A program made the position numbers and the translations under genes. From positions 3,961,501 through 4,025,500 of the forward strand of contig NZ_CP094975.1 of assembly GCF_023509015.1 (NCBI RefSeq): a stretch of DNA of 64,000 nucleotides, read 5' to 3'. Positions 33,091-46,102 of this stretch are shown piece by piece (position 1 is the first letter of the stretch; every line of letters begins with the position of its first letter). The DNA comes from Pseudomonas abieticivorans (GTDB lineage: Bacteria; Pseudomonadota; Gammaproteobacteria; Pseudomonadales; Pseudomonadaceae). Under the pieces are notes generated by a model that had not been told where the DNA came from, made no database searches, and saw only the letters and a program-made list of their open reading frames with translations.

Positions 33091-35046
33091 ATGAGTGCGG
33101 CTTCTCTGTACCCCGTTCGTCCTGAAGTGGCAGCCACCACGCTGACCGATGAAGCGACCTACAAGGCCATGTACCAGCAGTCGGTGGTCAACCCCGACGG
33201 TTTCTGGCGCGAGCAAGCCCAGCGTCTCGACTGGATCAAGCCGTTCACCAAGGTCAAGCAGACCTCATTCGACGACCATCATGTCGACATCAAGTGGTTT
33301 GCCGACGGCACCTTGAACGTTTCTTCCAACTGCCTGGACCGCCACCTGGCCGAGCGTGGCGATCAGTTGGCGATCATCTGGGAAGGCGACGACCCTTCCG
33401 AGCACCGCAACATCACCTACCGCGAACTGCATGAAGAAGTGTGCAAGTTCGCCAACGCCTTGCGCGGCCAGGACGTGCACCGCGGTGACGTGGTTACCAT
33501 CTATATGCCGATGATCCCGGAAGCGGTGGTCGCCATGCTGGCCTGTACCCGCATCGGCGCGATCCATTCGGTGGTGTTCGGCGGCTTCTCGCCGGAAGCG
33601 CTGGCCGGTCGGATCATCGACTGCAAATCGAAAATTGTCATCACCGCCGATGAAGGCCTGCGTGGCGGCAAGAAAACCCCGCTCAAGGCCAACGTCGACC
33701 GCGCGCTGACCAACCCGGAAACCAGCAGCGTGCAGAAGGTCATCGTGGCCAAGCGCACCGGCGGCCAGATCGAGTGGAACCGTCATCGCGACATCTGGTA
33801 CCACACCCTGCTGGAAGTAGCGTCCAGCACGTGCGCGCCAAAGGAAATGGGTGCCGAAGAGGCGCTGTTCATCCTCTACACCTCCGGCTCCACCGGCAAG
33901 CCCAAGGGCGTGCTGCACACCACCGGCGGCTACCTGGTATATGCCGCGCTGACCCATGAGCGCGTGTTCGACTACCGCCCTGGCGAAGTCTACTGGTGCA
34001 CTGCCGACGTCGGCTGGGTCACCGGCCACAGTTACATCGTCTACGGCCCGCTGGCCAATGGCGCGACCACCCTGCTGTTCGAAGGCGTGCCGAACTACCC
34101 GGACATCACCCGCGTGTCGAAGATCATCGACAAGCACAAGGTCAACATCCTCTACACCGCGCCTACCGCGATCCGTGCGATGATGGCCGAAGGCACCGCC
34201 GCCGTCGAAGGCGCCGATGGGTCGAGCCTGCGCCTGCTGGGCTCGGTGGGCGAGCCGATCAACCCCGAGGCCTGGAACTGGTACTACAACACCGTGGGCA
34301 AGCAGCGCTGCCCGATCGTCGATACCTGGTGGCAAACCGAGACTGGCGGCGTGCTGATCAGCCCGTTGCCGGGCGCCACCGCGCTCAAGCCGGGTTCGGC
34401 GAGCAAGCCGTTCTTCGGCGTGGTGCCGGGCCTGGTGGACAACCTGGGCAACCTGATCGAGGGTGCCGCCGAGGGCAACCTGGTGATCCTCGATTCCTGG
34501 CCGGGCCAGTCGCGCAGCCTGTACGGCGACCACGATCGGTTCGTGGACACCTATTTCAAGACTTTCCGTGGCATGTACTTCACCGGTGACGGCGCCCGTC
34601 GCGATGAAGACGGTTACTACTGGATTACCGGCCGCGTCGACGACGTGCTCAACGTGTCTGGCCACCGCATGGGCACGGCCGAGATCGAAAGTGCCATGGT
34701 CGCCCACCCGAAAGTCGCCGAGGCGGCCGTGGTGGGGGTGCCCCACGACCTGAAAGGGCAGGGCATTTATGTGTACGTGACCCTCAATGGCGGTGAAGAG
34801 CCGAGCGAGGCATTGCGCCTGGAACTGAAAAACTGGGTGCGCAAGGAAATCGGCCCAATCGCTTCGCCGGACGTCATCCAGTGGGCGCCAGGCCTGCCCA
34901 AGACCCGCTCGGGCAAGATCATGCGGCGCATCCTGCGCAAGATCGCCACGGCCGAATACGACGCGCTGGGGGATATCTCGACCTTGGCGGACCCAAGCGT
35001 GGTGCAGCATTTGATTGATACGCACAAGACCATGAAGGTGGCTTGA
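33091..35046 (+). CDS. acsA: Acetyl-CoA synthetase
   Basis: The 651-residue AMP-forming acetyl-CoA synthetase is of usual length. The P-loop-like [19 protein letters not shown], the [13 protein letters not shown] and [10 protein letters not shown] blocks and the hinge [21 protein letters not shown] are all present. The C-terminal [15 protein letters not shown] holds the catalytic lysine that is acetylated to switch the enzyme off. It turns acetate, CoA and ATP into acetyl-CoA in the cytosol. The ATG at 33091 follows GAGGTAAG; the longer frame to 32992 has no ribosome site. A strong terminator follows, and a CA motif in the leader suggests Hfq/Crc control. Confidence 0.97.
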   Translation: MSAASLYPVRPEVAATTLTDEATYKAMYQQSVVNPDGFWREQAQRLDWIKPFTKVKQTSFDDHHVDIKWFADGTLNVSSNCLDRHLAERGDQLAIIWEGDDPSEHRNITYRELHEEVCKFANALRGQDVHRGDVVTIYMPMIPEAVVAMLACTRIGAIHSVVFGGFSPEALAGRIIDCKSKIVITADEGLRGGKKTPLKANVDRALTNPETSSVQKVIVAKRTGGQIEWNRHRDIWYHTLLEVASSTCAPKEMGAEEALFILYTSGSTGKPKGVLHTTGGYLVYAALTHERVFDYRPGEVYWCTADVGWVTGHSYIVYGPLANGATTLLFEGVPNYPDITRVSKIIDKHKVNILYTAPTAIRAMMAEGTAAVEGADGSSLRLLGSVGEPINPEAWNWYYNTVGKQRCPIVDTWWQTETGGVLISPLPGATALKPGSASKPFFGVVPGLVDNLGNLIEGAAEGNLVILDSWPGQSRSLYGDHDRFVDTYFKTFRGMYFTGDGARRDEDGYYWITGRVDDVLNVSGHRMGTAEIESAMVAHPKVAEAAVVGVPHDLKGQGIYVYVTLNGGEEPSEALRLELKNWVRKEIGPIASPDVIQWAPGLPKTRSGKIMRRILRKIATAEYDALGDISTLADPSVVQHLIDTHKTMKVA

Positions 35047-35064
35047 CCTCCAGGTAGGTGACGC

Positions 35065-35106
35065 AAAAAGCCGCTTGCCCTTGATCAGGGTGGGCGGCTT
35101 TTTTTT
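35065..35106 (+). terminator. Rho-independent terminator after acsA
   Basis: AAAAAGCCGC-TTGCCC pairs with GGGTGGGCGGCTTTTTT with a small offset and ends in eight T, 19 bases after the acsA stop. Confidence 0.9.
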
Positions 35107-35149
35107 GGGAGTGCGTCACGGCCCGGGGTGTCAATGCGATCAGCTTTTA

Positions 35150-35186
35150 GCCCCCTCTCTCTTTGGGAGAAGGCTGGGGAGAGGGC
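35150..35186. repeat. Palindromic repeat of the CCCTCTC/GAGAGGG type
   Basis: CCCCCTCTCTCTTTGGGAGA is followed by GGCTGGGGAGAGGGC, an imperfect inverted repeat. It differs from the REP core seen elsewhere. The gene-free stretch 35047-35662 holds the acsA terminator, this repeat and the aotJ control region. Confidence 0.6.
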
Positions 35187-35493
35187 CGCAGCCACTCGAG
35201 ATATATCGACCAATCCCCAACCTTTCCTACTGTTACCCGCGAATCTTCCGGTAACCAAATCTGTAACGGCCTGCGCCTCCATTCGGGGCATTGCGCTACA
35301 GCTCGTCTGTTTTTGGTGCTATTTTGCCCTCCCGAAAAAACCCGGCGCACGCCAGGGTTGCCGGATTACAAGGGTTTGCCAATAATAGGCGCGCAATTTG
35401 CTTGATAGATCGGTTGCCCGTCTTTTGCCTTTGCATAAACAGCAGGGCCTGTCAATCGTCTCGGGCCGTATTTCCGGCGCATCTGTAACTAGT

Positions 35494-35509
35494 TGTCGCA
35501 TTGAAGAAA
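35494..35509 (+). promoter_or_regulatory. ArgR-binding half-site upstream of aotJ
   Basis: TGTCGC, eight bases, then AA matches the Pseudomonas ArgR half-site TGTCGC-N8-AA exactly. It lies 154 bases before the aotJ start, as expected for arginine-induced expression of the aot operon. Confidence 0.75.
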
Positions 35510-35662
35510 TATCGGCTTCCGGGCTCTCGTTAAAATGCCCAGCACTCGCTGAAGGCCTTGCGTACCTGCCAGGCCCGGCGGCGCTATCTGCGTTGTACCC
35601 ATTCGCATATTGGGCTGTTGCTCACTCTGCCATTTAATGCCCTTTACCGATGGAGTCCTGAG

Positions 35663-36439
35663 ATGAAGAAACTCGTGCTTCTTGGCGCCCTGGCGCTGTC
35701 CGTGCTGTCCCTGTCGTCGTTCGCTGACGAAAAGCCGCTGAAAATCGGTATCGAAGCCGCCTACCCTCCGTTCGCCTCCAAGGCGCCGGACGGTAGCATC
35801 GTCGGTTTTGACTACGATATCGGCAACGCCCTGTGCGAAGAGATGAAGGTCAAGTGCCAATGGGTCGAGCAGGAATTCGACGGCCTGATCCCGGCGCTGA
35901 AAGTGCGCAAGATCGACGCGATCCTGTCCTCGATGTCCATCACCGAAGACCGCAAGAAGTCCGTGGATTTCACCAACCGCTACTACCTGACCCCGGCACG
36001 CCTGGTGCTCAAGGATGGCGTGACCGTCAGCGACAGCCTGGCTGAGCTCAAGGGCAAGAAGATCGGTGTGCAGCGCGGTTCGATCCATGAACGCTTCGCC
36101 CGCGAAGTGCTGGCCCCCAAAGGCGCCGAAGTGGTGCCATACGGCTCGCAGAACGAAATCTACCTGGACGTGACCGCTGGCCGCCTGGACGGCACCCTGG
36201 CTGACGCCACCTTGCTGCAGGACGGTTTCCTGAACACCGACGCCGGCAAGGGCTACGCGTTCGCAGGCCCATCCTTCACCGACGTCAAGTACTTCGGCGA
36301 CGGCGTCGGCATTGCCGTGCGCAAGGGCGACAAGGAAGACCTGGACAAGATCAACGCAGCCATCGCGGCCATTCGCGCCAACGGCAAATACAAGCAAATC
36401 CAGGACAAGTACTTCAACTTCGACATCTACGGCCAGTAA
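35663..36439 (+). CDS. aotJ: Arginine/ornithine ABC transporter, periplasmic binding protein AotJ
   Basis: The 258-residue protein has a Sec signal ([21 protein letters not shown], cut near residue 21) and a lysine/arginine/ornithine-type binding fold. [38 protein letters not shown] and [18 protein letters not shown] are nearly those of P. aeruginosa AotJ. It catches arginine and ornithine in the periplasm for AotQM. The ATG at 35663 was chosen for the signal; the longer frame adds 35 unrelated residues. It is first in aotJQMOP-argR, with an ArgR half-site upstream. Confidence 0.97.
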   Translation: MKKLVLLGALALSVLSLSSFADEKPLKIGIEAAYPPFASKAPDGSIVGFDYDIGNALCEEMKVKCQWVEQEFDGLIPALKVRKIDAILSSMSITEDRKKSVDFTNRYYLTPARLVLKDGVTVSDSLAELKGKKIGVQRGSIHERFAREVLAPKGAEVVPYGSQNEIYLDVTAGRLDGTLADATLLQDGFLNTDAGKGYAFAGPSFTDVKYFGDGVGIAVRKGDKEDLDKINAAIAAIRANGKYKQIQDKYFNFDIYGQ

Positions 36440-36527
36440 GTCGTCCCAGGGTCACCTGACAGATGGTGCACGCCGCAAGCGCTGAGGCATGCACCATTTT
36501 TTCATCGCAACGGTCGAGGATCACTAC

Positions 36528-37217
36528 ATGTTAAAAGGCTACGGGGCTGTCATCCTCGAGGGTGTCGGGCTGACGCTGCAACTTGCCTTGTCATCCATGG
36601 CCCTGGCCATCGTACTCGGCCTGATCGGTGTTGCCTTGCGCTTGTCGCCCGTGCGCTGGCTGGCTTGGCTGGGCGACCTGTATTGCACGGTGATCCGCGG
36701 CATCCCGGACCTGGTGCTGATCCTGCTGATTTTCTACGGCGGCCAGGATTTGCTCAATCGCGTGGCGCCGTTGCTGGGCTTCAATGATTACATCGACCTC
36801 AACCCGATGGCGGCTGGCATTGGCACCCTGGGCTTTATCTTTGGTGCCTACTTGTCCGAAACCTTCCGTGGCGCCTTCATGGCCATCCCCAAGGGGCAGG
36901 CAGAGGCAGGCTTTGCCTACGGCATGAGCGGCCGGCAAGTGTTCTTCCGCGTATTAGTGCCGCAGATGATCCGCCTGGCGATTCCCGGTTTTACCAACAA
37001 CTGGTTGGTACTGACCAAGGCCACTGCACTGATTTCCGTGGTGGGCCTGCAAGACATGATGTTCAAGGCCAAGCAGGCGGCCGATGCCACCCGCGAACCC
37101 TTCACCTTCTTCCTGGCCGTGGCAGCGCTGTACCTGGTGCTCACCAGCGTTTCGCTGCTGGCCCTGCGTTACCTGGAAAAACGCTACTCGGCAGGCGTTA
37201 AGGCGGCAGACCTATGA
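36528..37217 (+). CDS. aotQ: Arginine/ornithine ABC transporter permease AotQ
   Basis: The 229-residue inner-membrane permease has five helices. The HisMQ-type EAA loop is seen in GQAEAGFAYGMSGRQVFFRV, and YCTVIRGIPDLVLILLIFYG is the conserved N-terminal permease motif. The start at 36528 (MLKGYGAVILEG) follows a GAGGATC site; an ATG at 36489 lies in the intergenic gap and is less likely. It pairs with AotM to form the channel; its end overlaps aotM by four bases, so translation is coupled. Confidence 0.95.
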   Translation: MLKGYGAVILEGVGLTLQLALSSMALAIVLGLIGVALRLSPVRWLAWLGDLYCTVIRGIPDLVLILLIFYGGQDLLNRVAPLLGFNDYIDLNPMAAGIGTLGFIFGAYLSETFRGAFMAIPKGQAEAGFAYGMSGRQVFFRVLVPQMIRLAIPGFTNNWLVLTKATALISVVGLQDMMFKAKQAADATREPFTFFLAVAALYLVLTSVSLLALRYLEKRYSAGVKAADL

Positions 37218-37912
37218 TCTTTGACTACAACGTTGTCTGGGATGCGCTGCCGCTGTACTTCAGCGGCCTGCTGGAAACCCTCAAGCTGCTTGGCCTGTCG
37301 CTGCTGTTCGGCCTGCTGGCGGCGCTGCCGCTGGGGCTGATGCGGGTGTCCAGGCAGCCACTGGTGAACCTCACTGCCTGGCTGTACACCTACGTGATCC
37401 GTGGCACGCCGATGCTGGTGCAGCTGTTTCTGATCTACTACGGCCTGGCCCAGTTCGAGGCCGTGCGCGAGAGCTTCCTGTGGCCGTGGTTGTCCAGTGC
37501 GACCTTCTGCGCGTGCCTGGCCTTTGCCGTCAATACCAGCGCCTACACCGCGGAAATCATCGCCGGCAGCCTCAAGGCCACGCCCCATGGCGAGATCGAA
37601 GCGGCCAAGGCCATGGGCATGTCGCGGGCCAAGATGTACCGGCGCATCCTGCTGCCCTCGGCCCTGCGCCGGGCGCTGCCGCAGTACAGCAACGAAGTGA
37701 TCATGATGCTGCAGACCACCAGCCTGGCGTCCATCGTGACCCTGATCGACATCACTGGCGCGGCGCGCACGGTGAACGCCCAGTACTACTTGCCGTTCGA
37801 AGCCTATATCACCGCAGGTGCGTTCTACCTGTGCCTGACCTTCATCCTGGTACGCCTGTTCAAGCTGGCCGAACGCCGCTGGCTGGGTTACCTGGCACCA
37901 CGCAAGGGCTGA
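37214..37912 (+). CDS. aotM: Arginine/ornithine ABC transporter permease AotM
   Basis: The 232-residue permease of the HisM type has five helices. YTYVIRGTPMLVQLFLIYYG is the N-terminal family motif, and GEIEAAKAMGMSRAKMYRRI is the EAA loop that docks on the ATPase. It shares its first four bases with the end of aotQ, and aotO follows after four bases. The pair AotQ-AotM carries arginine, ornithine and probably lysine inward. Confidence 0.95.
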   Translation: MIFDYNVVWDALPLYFSGLLETLKLLGLSLLFGLLAALPLGLMRVSRQPLVNLTAWLYTYVIRGTPMLVQLFLIYYGLAQFEAVRESFLWPWLSSATFCACLAFAVNTSAYTAEIIAGSLKATPHGEIEAAKAMGMSRAKMYRRILLPSALRRALPQYSNEVIMMLQTTSLASIVTLIDITGAARTVNAQYYLPFEAYITAGAFYLCLTFILVRLFKLAERRWLGYLAPRKG

Positions 37913-37916
37913 CCAC

Positions 37917-39029
37917 ATGCAACGTATCGACCATTCATTGCCCTGGAGCACCCTGGGCACCGAGCGCCAGTTGAGCGTGTTCCGCTTTGGCAGCGGCGAG
38001 CGCAAGGCCTATATCCAGGCCAGCCTGCACGCCGACGAACTGCCCGGCATGCGTACCGCCTGGGAGCTGAAACAGGCCTTGCTGGCGCTTGAGGCCAAGG
38101 GTGCCCTGAAGGGCGTCATCGAACTGGTGCCGGTGGCCAATCCGTTGGGCCTGGGGCAGTTGCTGCAAGGCGCCCACCAAGGCCGTTTCGAGTTTGGCAG
38201 CGGCAAGAACTTCAACCGCGATTTCGTCGAGCTGAGCGCGCCGGTGGCCCAGGCCCTGGCCGGCCAGTTGGGCGATGACGCGCACGCCAATATCCAGCTG
38301 ATCCGCCAGGCGATGCGCGACACCCTGGCGGCTTTGCCACCGGCGGCCAGCCAGTTGCAAGGCATGCAGCGCGAACTGCTCGGCCATGCCTGCGACGCCG
38401 ACGTGGTGCTGGACCTGCACTGCGACGCGGATGCTGCGCTGCACATGTACGCCCTGCCGCAGCACTGGCCGCAGTGGCGCTCGTTGGCGGCGCACCTGGG
38501 CATGAAGGTCGGCCTGTTGGCCGAAGACTCCGGTGGCAGCTCGTTCGACGAAGCCTGCTCGCTGCCCTGGTTGCGTTTGTCGCGCCTGTTCCCCGAGGCG
38601 CAGATCCCGCTGGCGTGCCTGGCGACCACCCTGGAACTGGGTGGCCAGGCTGACACGGGCAAGGCGCAGACCGAGGCCCACGCCCGAGGCATCCTGGCCT
38701 TTCTCGCCGAGCAAGGCTTTATCGAAGGTGACTGGCCGGCAGCCGTGGCCGAGGCGTGCGAAGGCATGCCGTTCGAAGGCACCGAATTGATCTTTGCGCC
38801 CCATGCGGGCGTGATCACCTTCCTGCGTTCACCCGGTGACTGGGTGGAGGTGGGTGATCCCTTGTTCGAAGTGATCGACCCGTTGGCCGATCGCGTGACC
38901 ACGATGTGCGCCGGTACCGCCGGTGTGCTTTTCGCCATTGAACGACTGCGTTATGCCCAGCCCGGTTTCTGGCTGGCCAAGGTAGCGGGGCGCCAACCAC
39001 TTCGTCGCGGGCGCCTGCTCAACGACTGA
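37917..39029 (+). CDS. aotO: AotO, succinylglutamate desuccinylase/aspartoacylase-family protein
   Basis: The 370-residue protein is of the AstE/aspartoacylase zinc carboxypeptidase family. HADELPGMRTAWELK carries the His and Glu zinc ligands, DLHCDADAALHMY carries the third, and NFNRDFVEL is conserved. The last 80 residues form a biotinyl/lipoyl-like barrel (HAGVITFLRSPGDWVEVGDP). It sits inside a transport operon, between permease and ATPase genes, as in P. aeruginosa, where it was found not needed for uptake. It may hydrolyse an acylated amino acid after import; the substrate is unknown. Confidence 0.9.
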   Translation: MQRIDHSLPWSTLGTERQLSVFRFGSGERKAYIQASLHADELPGMRTAWELKQALLALEAKGALKGVIELVPVANPLGLGQLLQGAHQGRFEFGSGKNFNRDFVELSAPVAQALAGQLGDDAHANIQLIRQAMRDTLAALPPAASQLQGMQRELLGHACDADVVLDLHCDADAALHMYALPQHWPQWRSLAAHLGMKVGLLAEDSGGSSFDEACSLPWLRLSRLFPEAQIPLACLATTLELGGQADTGKAQTEAHARGILAFLAEQGFIEGDWPAAVAEACEGMPFEGTELIFAPHAGVITFLRSPGDWVEVGDPLFEVIDPLADRVTTMCAGTAGVLFAIERLRYAQPGFWLAKVAGRQPLRRGRLLND

Positions 39030-39052
39030 TCGCTTTTGTGAGAGCCGATAAC

Positions 39053-39817
39053 ATGTACAAACTTGAAGTCCAGGATCTGCACAAGCGCTACGGCAGCCAT
39101 GAAGTGCTCAAGGGCGTGTCGCTGGCCGCGAAGGCTGGCGATGTGATCAGCATCATTGGTTCCAGTGGTTCGGGCAAAAGTACTTTTTTGCGCTGCATCA
39201 ACCTGCTGGAACAGCCCCACGCCGGGAAGATTTTGCTCAACAATGAAGAGTTGAAGCTGGTCGCCGGCAAGGATGGCGCCCTGCGCGCCGCCGACGCCAA
39301 GCAGTTGCAGCGCATGCGCTCGCGCCTGTCGATGGTGTTTCAGCACTTCAACCTGTGGGCGCACATGACCGCCCTTGAAAACATCATCGAAGTGCCGGTG
39401 CACGTGCTGGGCGTGCCGAAGAAGGAAGCCCTGGAAAAGGCCGAGCACTACCTGAACAAAGTCGGTGTGGCCCATCGCAAGGGTGCCTACCCCGGCCATA
39501 TGTCTGGCGGTGAACAGCAGCGCGTGGCGATCGCCCGGGCGTTGGCGGTGGAGCCTGAGGTGATGCTGTTCGACGAACCGACCTCGGCGCTTGACCCGGA
39601 ACTGGTGGGTGACGTACTCAAGGTGATGCAGTCGCTGGCCCAGGAAGGCCGCACCATGGTCGTGGTCACCCACGAAATGGGTTTTGCCCGCGAAGTCTCC
39701 AACCAGTTGGTGTTCTTGCATCAGGGGCGGGTCGAGGAAAGCGGCAACCCGCGCGAAGTGCTGGTGAACCCGCAGTCCGAGCGCTTGCAGCAGTTTCTGT
39801 CCGGCAGCTTGAAGTAG
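39053..39817 (+). CDS. aotP: Arginine/ornithine ABC transporter ATPase AotP
   Basis: The 254-residue ATPase of the HisP type has Walker A GSSGSGKST near residue 38, the Q-loop FQHFNLW, the signature MSGGEQQRVAIARALA and Walker B VMLFDEPTSALDPE, then the switch HEMGFAREV. It powers AotQM. The start is ATG 39053, matching the family N-terminus MYKLEVQDLHKRYG; a GTG at 39038 would add five residues. It is the last transporter gene; a hairpin lies between it and argR. Confidence 0.95.
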   Translation: MYKLEVQDLHKRYGSHEVLKGVSLAAKAGDVISIIGSSGSGKSTFLRCINLLEQPHAGKILLNNEELKLVAGKDGALRAADAKQLQRMRSRLSMVFQHFNLWAHMTALENIIEVPVHVLGVPKKEALEKAEHYLNKVGVAHRKGAYPGHMSGGEQQRVAIARALAVEPEVMLFDEPTSALDPELVGDVLKVMQSLAQEGRTMVVVTHEMGFAREVSNQLVFLHQGRVEESGNPREVLVNPQSERLQQFLSGSLK

Positions 39818-39833
39818 TCGTCGTTTGAAACAG

Positions 39834-39859
39834 TTGCGGGCTGCCACTGCGGCCCGCAA
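39834..39859 (+). terminator. Hairpin between aotP and argR
   Basis: The perfect eight-pair stem TTGCGGGC/GCCCGCAA has a ten-base loop and lies 17 bases after the aotP stop. No T run follows. It could be a weak terminator or processing site that gives argR a lower level than the transporter genes. Confidence 0.45.
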
Positions 39860-39961
39860 AGGTGCATGCTGCGGGTTTTGACTCGGGCAATGCCGGCTTT
39901 ACCCGCTAGAGTGCAATACGGCATTCGGCATTGACCCTGAACAGGTTTCGGACCGCACTCC

Positions 39962-40942
39962 ATGACAGCCCAACGAATCGGTTTTCTGATCTGGCCCAGC
40001 ACCAAGGCCCTGACCCTGGCGCTGGCCGAGGAGGCGCTGCGCGTCGCCCAGAAAGTGCACCCCGAAGTGGTCTACGAGCTGCTGTTCTTGCAGGCCGAGC
40101 CGCCCACCGAAGGCGGCTGGCAGTTGCCGGGCGAACCTTGGGTGGGGCGCCTTGAGGGTTGCGCCAAGCTGTTCTTGCTGGCCGACGAGCCGCCCGGCAC
40201 CTTGTCGCAAGCCCTGGGTAGTGCGGTCAAGCAGCTGGTGCGTGCCGGCGGCGTGGTGGGTGGCCTGTCGGCGGGGGTTTACCCGCTGGCGCAATTGGGC
40301 CTGCTGGATGGTTACCGCGCCGCCGTGCACTGGCGTTGGCAGGATGACTTTGCCGAGCGCTTCCCCAAGGTCATCGCCACCAGCCACCTGTTCGACTGGG
40401 ATCGCGACCGCATGAGCGCCTGTGGCGGCCTGTCGGTACTGGACCTGTTGCTCGCCGTGTTGGCCCGCGACCACGGCGCGGAGCTGGCTGGCGCGGTGTC
40501 GGAAGAGCTGGTGGTGGAGCGCATCCGCGAAGGCGGTGAGCGCCAACGCATCCCGCTGCAGAACCGCCTGGGTTCCAGCCACCCCAAGCTCACCCAGGCG
40601 GTGTTGCTGATGGAGGCGAACATCGAAGAGCCCCTGACCACCGACGAAATCGCCCAGCACGTGTGCGTGTCCCGCCGCCAGTTGGAGCGGATCTTCAAGC
40701 AGTACCTCAACCGCGTGCCCAGCCAGTACTACCTGGAGCTGCGCCTGAACAAGGCCCGGCAGATGCTGATGCAAACCAGCAAGTCGATCATCCAGATCGG
40801 CCTGTCGTGCGGCTTCTCCTCGGGCCCGCACTTCTCCAGCGCCTACCGCAATTTCTTCGGCGCAACGCCGCGTGAAGATCGCAACCACCGGCGCAGCAGC
40901 AGCCCGTTCGAGTTGTCGTCGGTGCCTGCCGAGCGAGGGTGA
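39962..40942 (+). CDS. argR: ArgR, AraC-family arginine-responsive regulator
   Basis: The 326-residue protein has an N-terminal DJ-1/PfpI-like sensing domain (about 1-195, IGFLIWPSTKALTLALAEEA) and a C-terminal AraC/XylS DNA-binding domain. The latter has HVCVSRRQLERIFKQYL and a second helix pair ending CGFSSGPHFSSAYRNFFG. In pseudomonads ArgR is of this family, unrelated to enteric ArgR. It activates the aot and aru operons and represses arginine synthesis by binding TGTCGC-N8-AA sites. Such sites are found before aotJ and, in tandem, before aruC just downstream of this gene. It is the last gene of the aot operon. Confidence 0.95.
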   Translation: MTAQRIGFLIWPSTKALTLALAEEALRVAQKVHPEVVYELLFLQAEPPTEGGWQLPGEPWVGRLEGCAKLFLLADEPPGTLSQALGSAVKQLVRAGGVVGGLSAGVYPLAQLGLLDGYRAAVHWRWQDDFAERFPKVIATSHLFDWDRDRMSACGGLSVLDLLLAVLARDHGAELAGAVSEELVVERIREGGERQRIPLQNRLGSSHPKLTQAVLLMEANIEEPLTTDEIAQHVCVSRRQLERIFKQYLNRVPSQYYLELRLNKARQMLMQTSKSIIQIGLSCGFSSGPHFSSAYRNFFGATPREDRNHRRSSSPFELSSVPAERG

Positions 40943-40945
40943 ACC

Positions 40946-40993
40946 CTTCGCGGATCAATTCGCTCCCTGCAGGAGCGGATTGGTCCGCGAAAA
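40946..40993. repeat. REP-type palindromic pair
   Basis: CTTCGCGGATCAATTCGCTC and the reverse unit CAGGAGCGGATTGGTCCGCG lie directly after argR. One arm has diverged (ATTGGTCC in place of TTTATCC). Confidence 0.8.
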
Positions 40994-41071
40994 ACACCCC
41001 GCGAACCGCCTGATGAACCCGTACGGACATTCCCCGCGTCTGCGTTTAAACTGCGCCTTTGCGACCCTATA

Positions 41072-42437
<1,366 letters not shown>

Positions 42438-42508
42438 TTTCAGGCATTCGGGCGGGCCTGCGCTGCGGGTTCGCCACTTTTGACCGGTATTATTCAAGGA
42501 GTGACACC

Positions 42509-43528
42509 ATGCTGGTGATGCGCCCCGCGCAAATGGCTGACCTGGGTGAAGTACAGCGCCTGGCCGCGGACAGCCCGATTGGTGTCACGTCCTTGCCGGA
42601 CGATGTCGACCGCCTCAGCGACAAGATCGCCGCCTCCGAGGCGTCGTTTGCCGCCGAAGTCAGCTTCAATGGCGAGGAAAGCTATTTCTTCGTGCTCGAG
42701 GACAGCGACACCGGTCGCCTGGTCGGTTGTTCGGCCATCGTTGCCTCGGCCGGGTATTCCGAGCCGTTCTACAGTTTCCGTAATGAGACCTTCGTGCACG
42801 CTTCGCGCGAGCTGAAGATCCATAACAAGATCCACGTGTTGTCGCAGTGTCATGACCTGACCGGCAACAGCCTGCTGACCAGCTTTTACGTGGTGCCGGA
42901 CCTGGTCGGCAGCGCTTGGTCGGAGCTCAACTCCCGTGGCCGCCTGCTGTTCGTTGCCAACCATCCGGAGCGCTTTGCCGATTCGGTGGTGACCGAGATC
43001 GTCGGCTACAGCGACGAGCAGGGCGACTCGCCGTTCTGGGACGCCATCGGGCGCAACTTCTTCGACCTCAACTATGCCGAGGCCGAGCGCCTGTGCGGGC
43101 TTAAAAGTCGCACGTTCCTGGCCGAGCTGATGCCGCATTACCCGATCTACGTGCCGCTGCTGCCCGATGCCGCCCAGGAAGCCATGGGCCAGGTGCACCC
43201 GCGGGCGCAGATCACCTTCGACATCCTGATGCGCGAAGGCTTCGAAACCGATCACTACATCGACATCTTCGACGGCGGGCCCACCCTGCACGCCAGGGTT
43301 TCGGGCATCCGCTCGATCGCCCAGAGCCGCGTGGTGCCGGTAAAAATCGAAGACGTCAGCAACAAGGGCGGGCGCCAGTACCTGGTGGCCAACGCGCAGT
43401 TGCAGGATTACCGCGCGGTGCTGCTGGAACTGGACTGGGTACCCGGCAAGCCGGTCAGCCTGAGCCTTGCGGCAGCCGAGGCATTGGGTGTGGGCGAGGG
43501 CGCCAGCGTGCGCCTGGTCGCGGTTTAA
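42509..43528 (+). CDS. aruF: Arginine/ornithine N-succinyltransferase alpha subunit AruF
   Basis: The 339-residue AstA-family acyltransferase subunit begins MLVMRPAQMADLGEVQRLAA. FNGEESYFFVLEDSDTGRLV, NRIHxLxxCHDLTGNS-type residues near 110 and VTEIVGYSDEQGDSPFWDA mark the family. It moves the succinyl group from succinyl-CoA to the alpha-amino group of arginine, the first AST step, as a heteromer with AruG. It is homologous to AruG (about the same length, aligned throughout), so the pair arose by duplication. A GGAGTG site precedes it. Confidence 0.95.
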   Translation: MLVMRPAQMADLGEVQRLAADSPIGVTSLPDDVDRLSDKIAASEASFAAEVSFNGEESYFFVLEDSDTGRLVGCSAIVASAGYSEPFYSFRNETFVHASRELKIHNKIHVLSQCHDLTGNSLLTSFYVVPDLVGSAWSELNSRGRLLFVANHPERFADSVVTEIVGYSDEQGDSPFWDAIGRNFFDLNYAEAERLCGLKSRTFLAELMPHYPIYVPLLPDAAQEAMGQVHPRAQITFDILMREGFETDHYIDIFDGGPTLHARVSGIRSIAQSRVVPVKIEDVSNKGGRQYLVANAQLQDYRAVLLELDWVPGKPVSLSLAAAEALGVGEGASVRLVAV

Positions 43529-43579
43529 GCACAGGTCGAGTTTAGCGGGCCTGCAAACAGGCCTGCGCAAGGAGAAAGC

Positions 43580-46065
<2,486 letters not shown>

Positions 46066-46102
46066 CGTTGCCTATAAAAATCAGATCCATGGAGCCTTGC
46101 CG

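Noticed and set aside
33265..35025. A 586-codon minus-strand frame opposite acsA
   Set aside because: It is a shadow frame; acsA is intact on the plus strand with all catalytic motifs.
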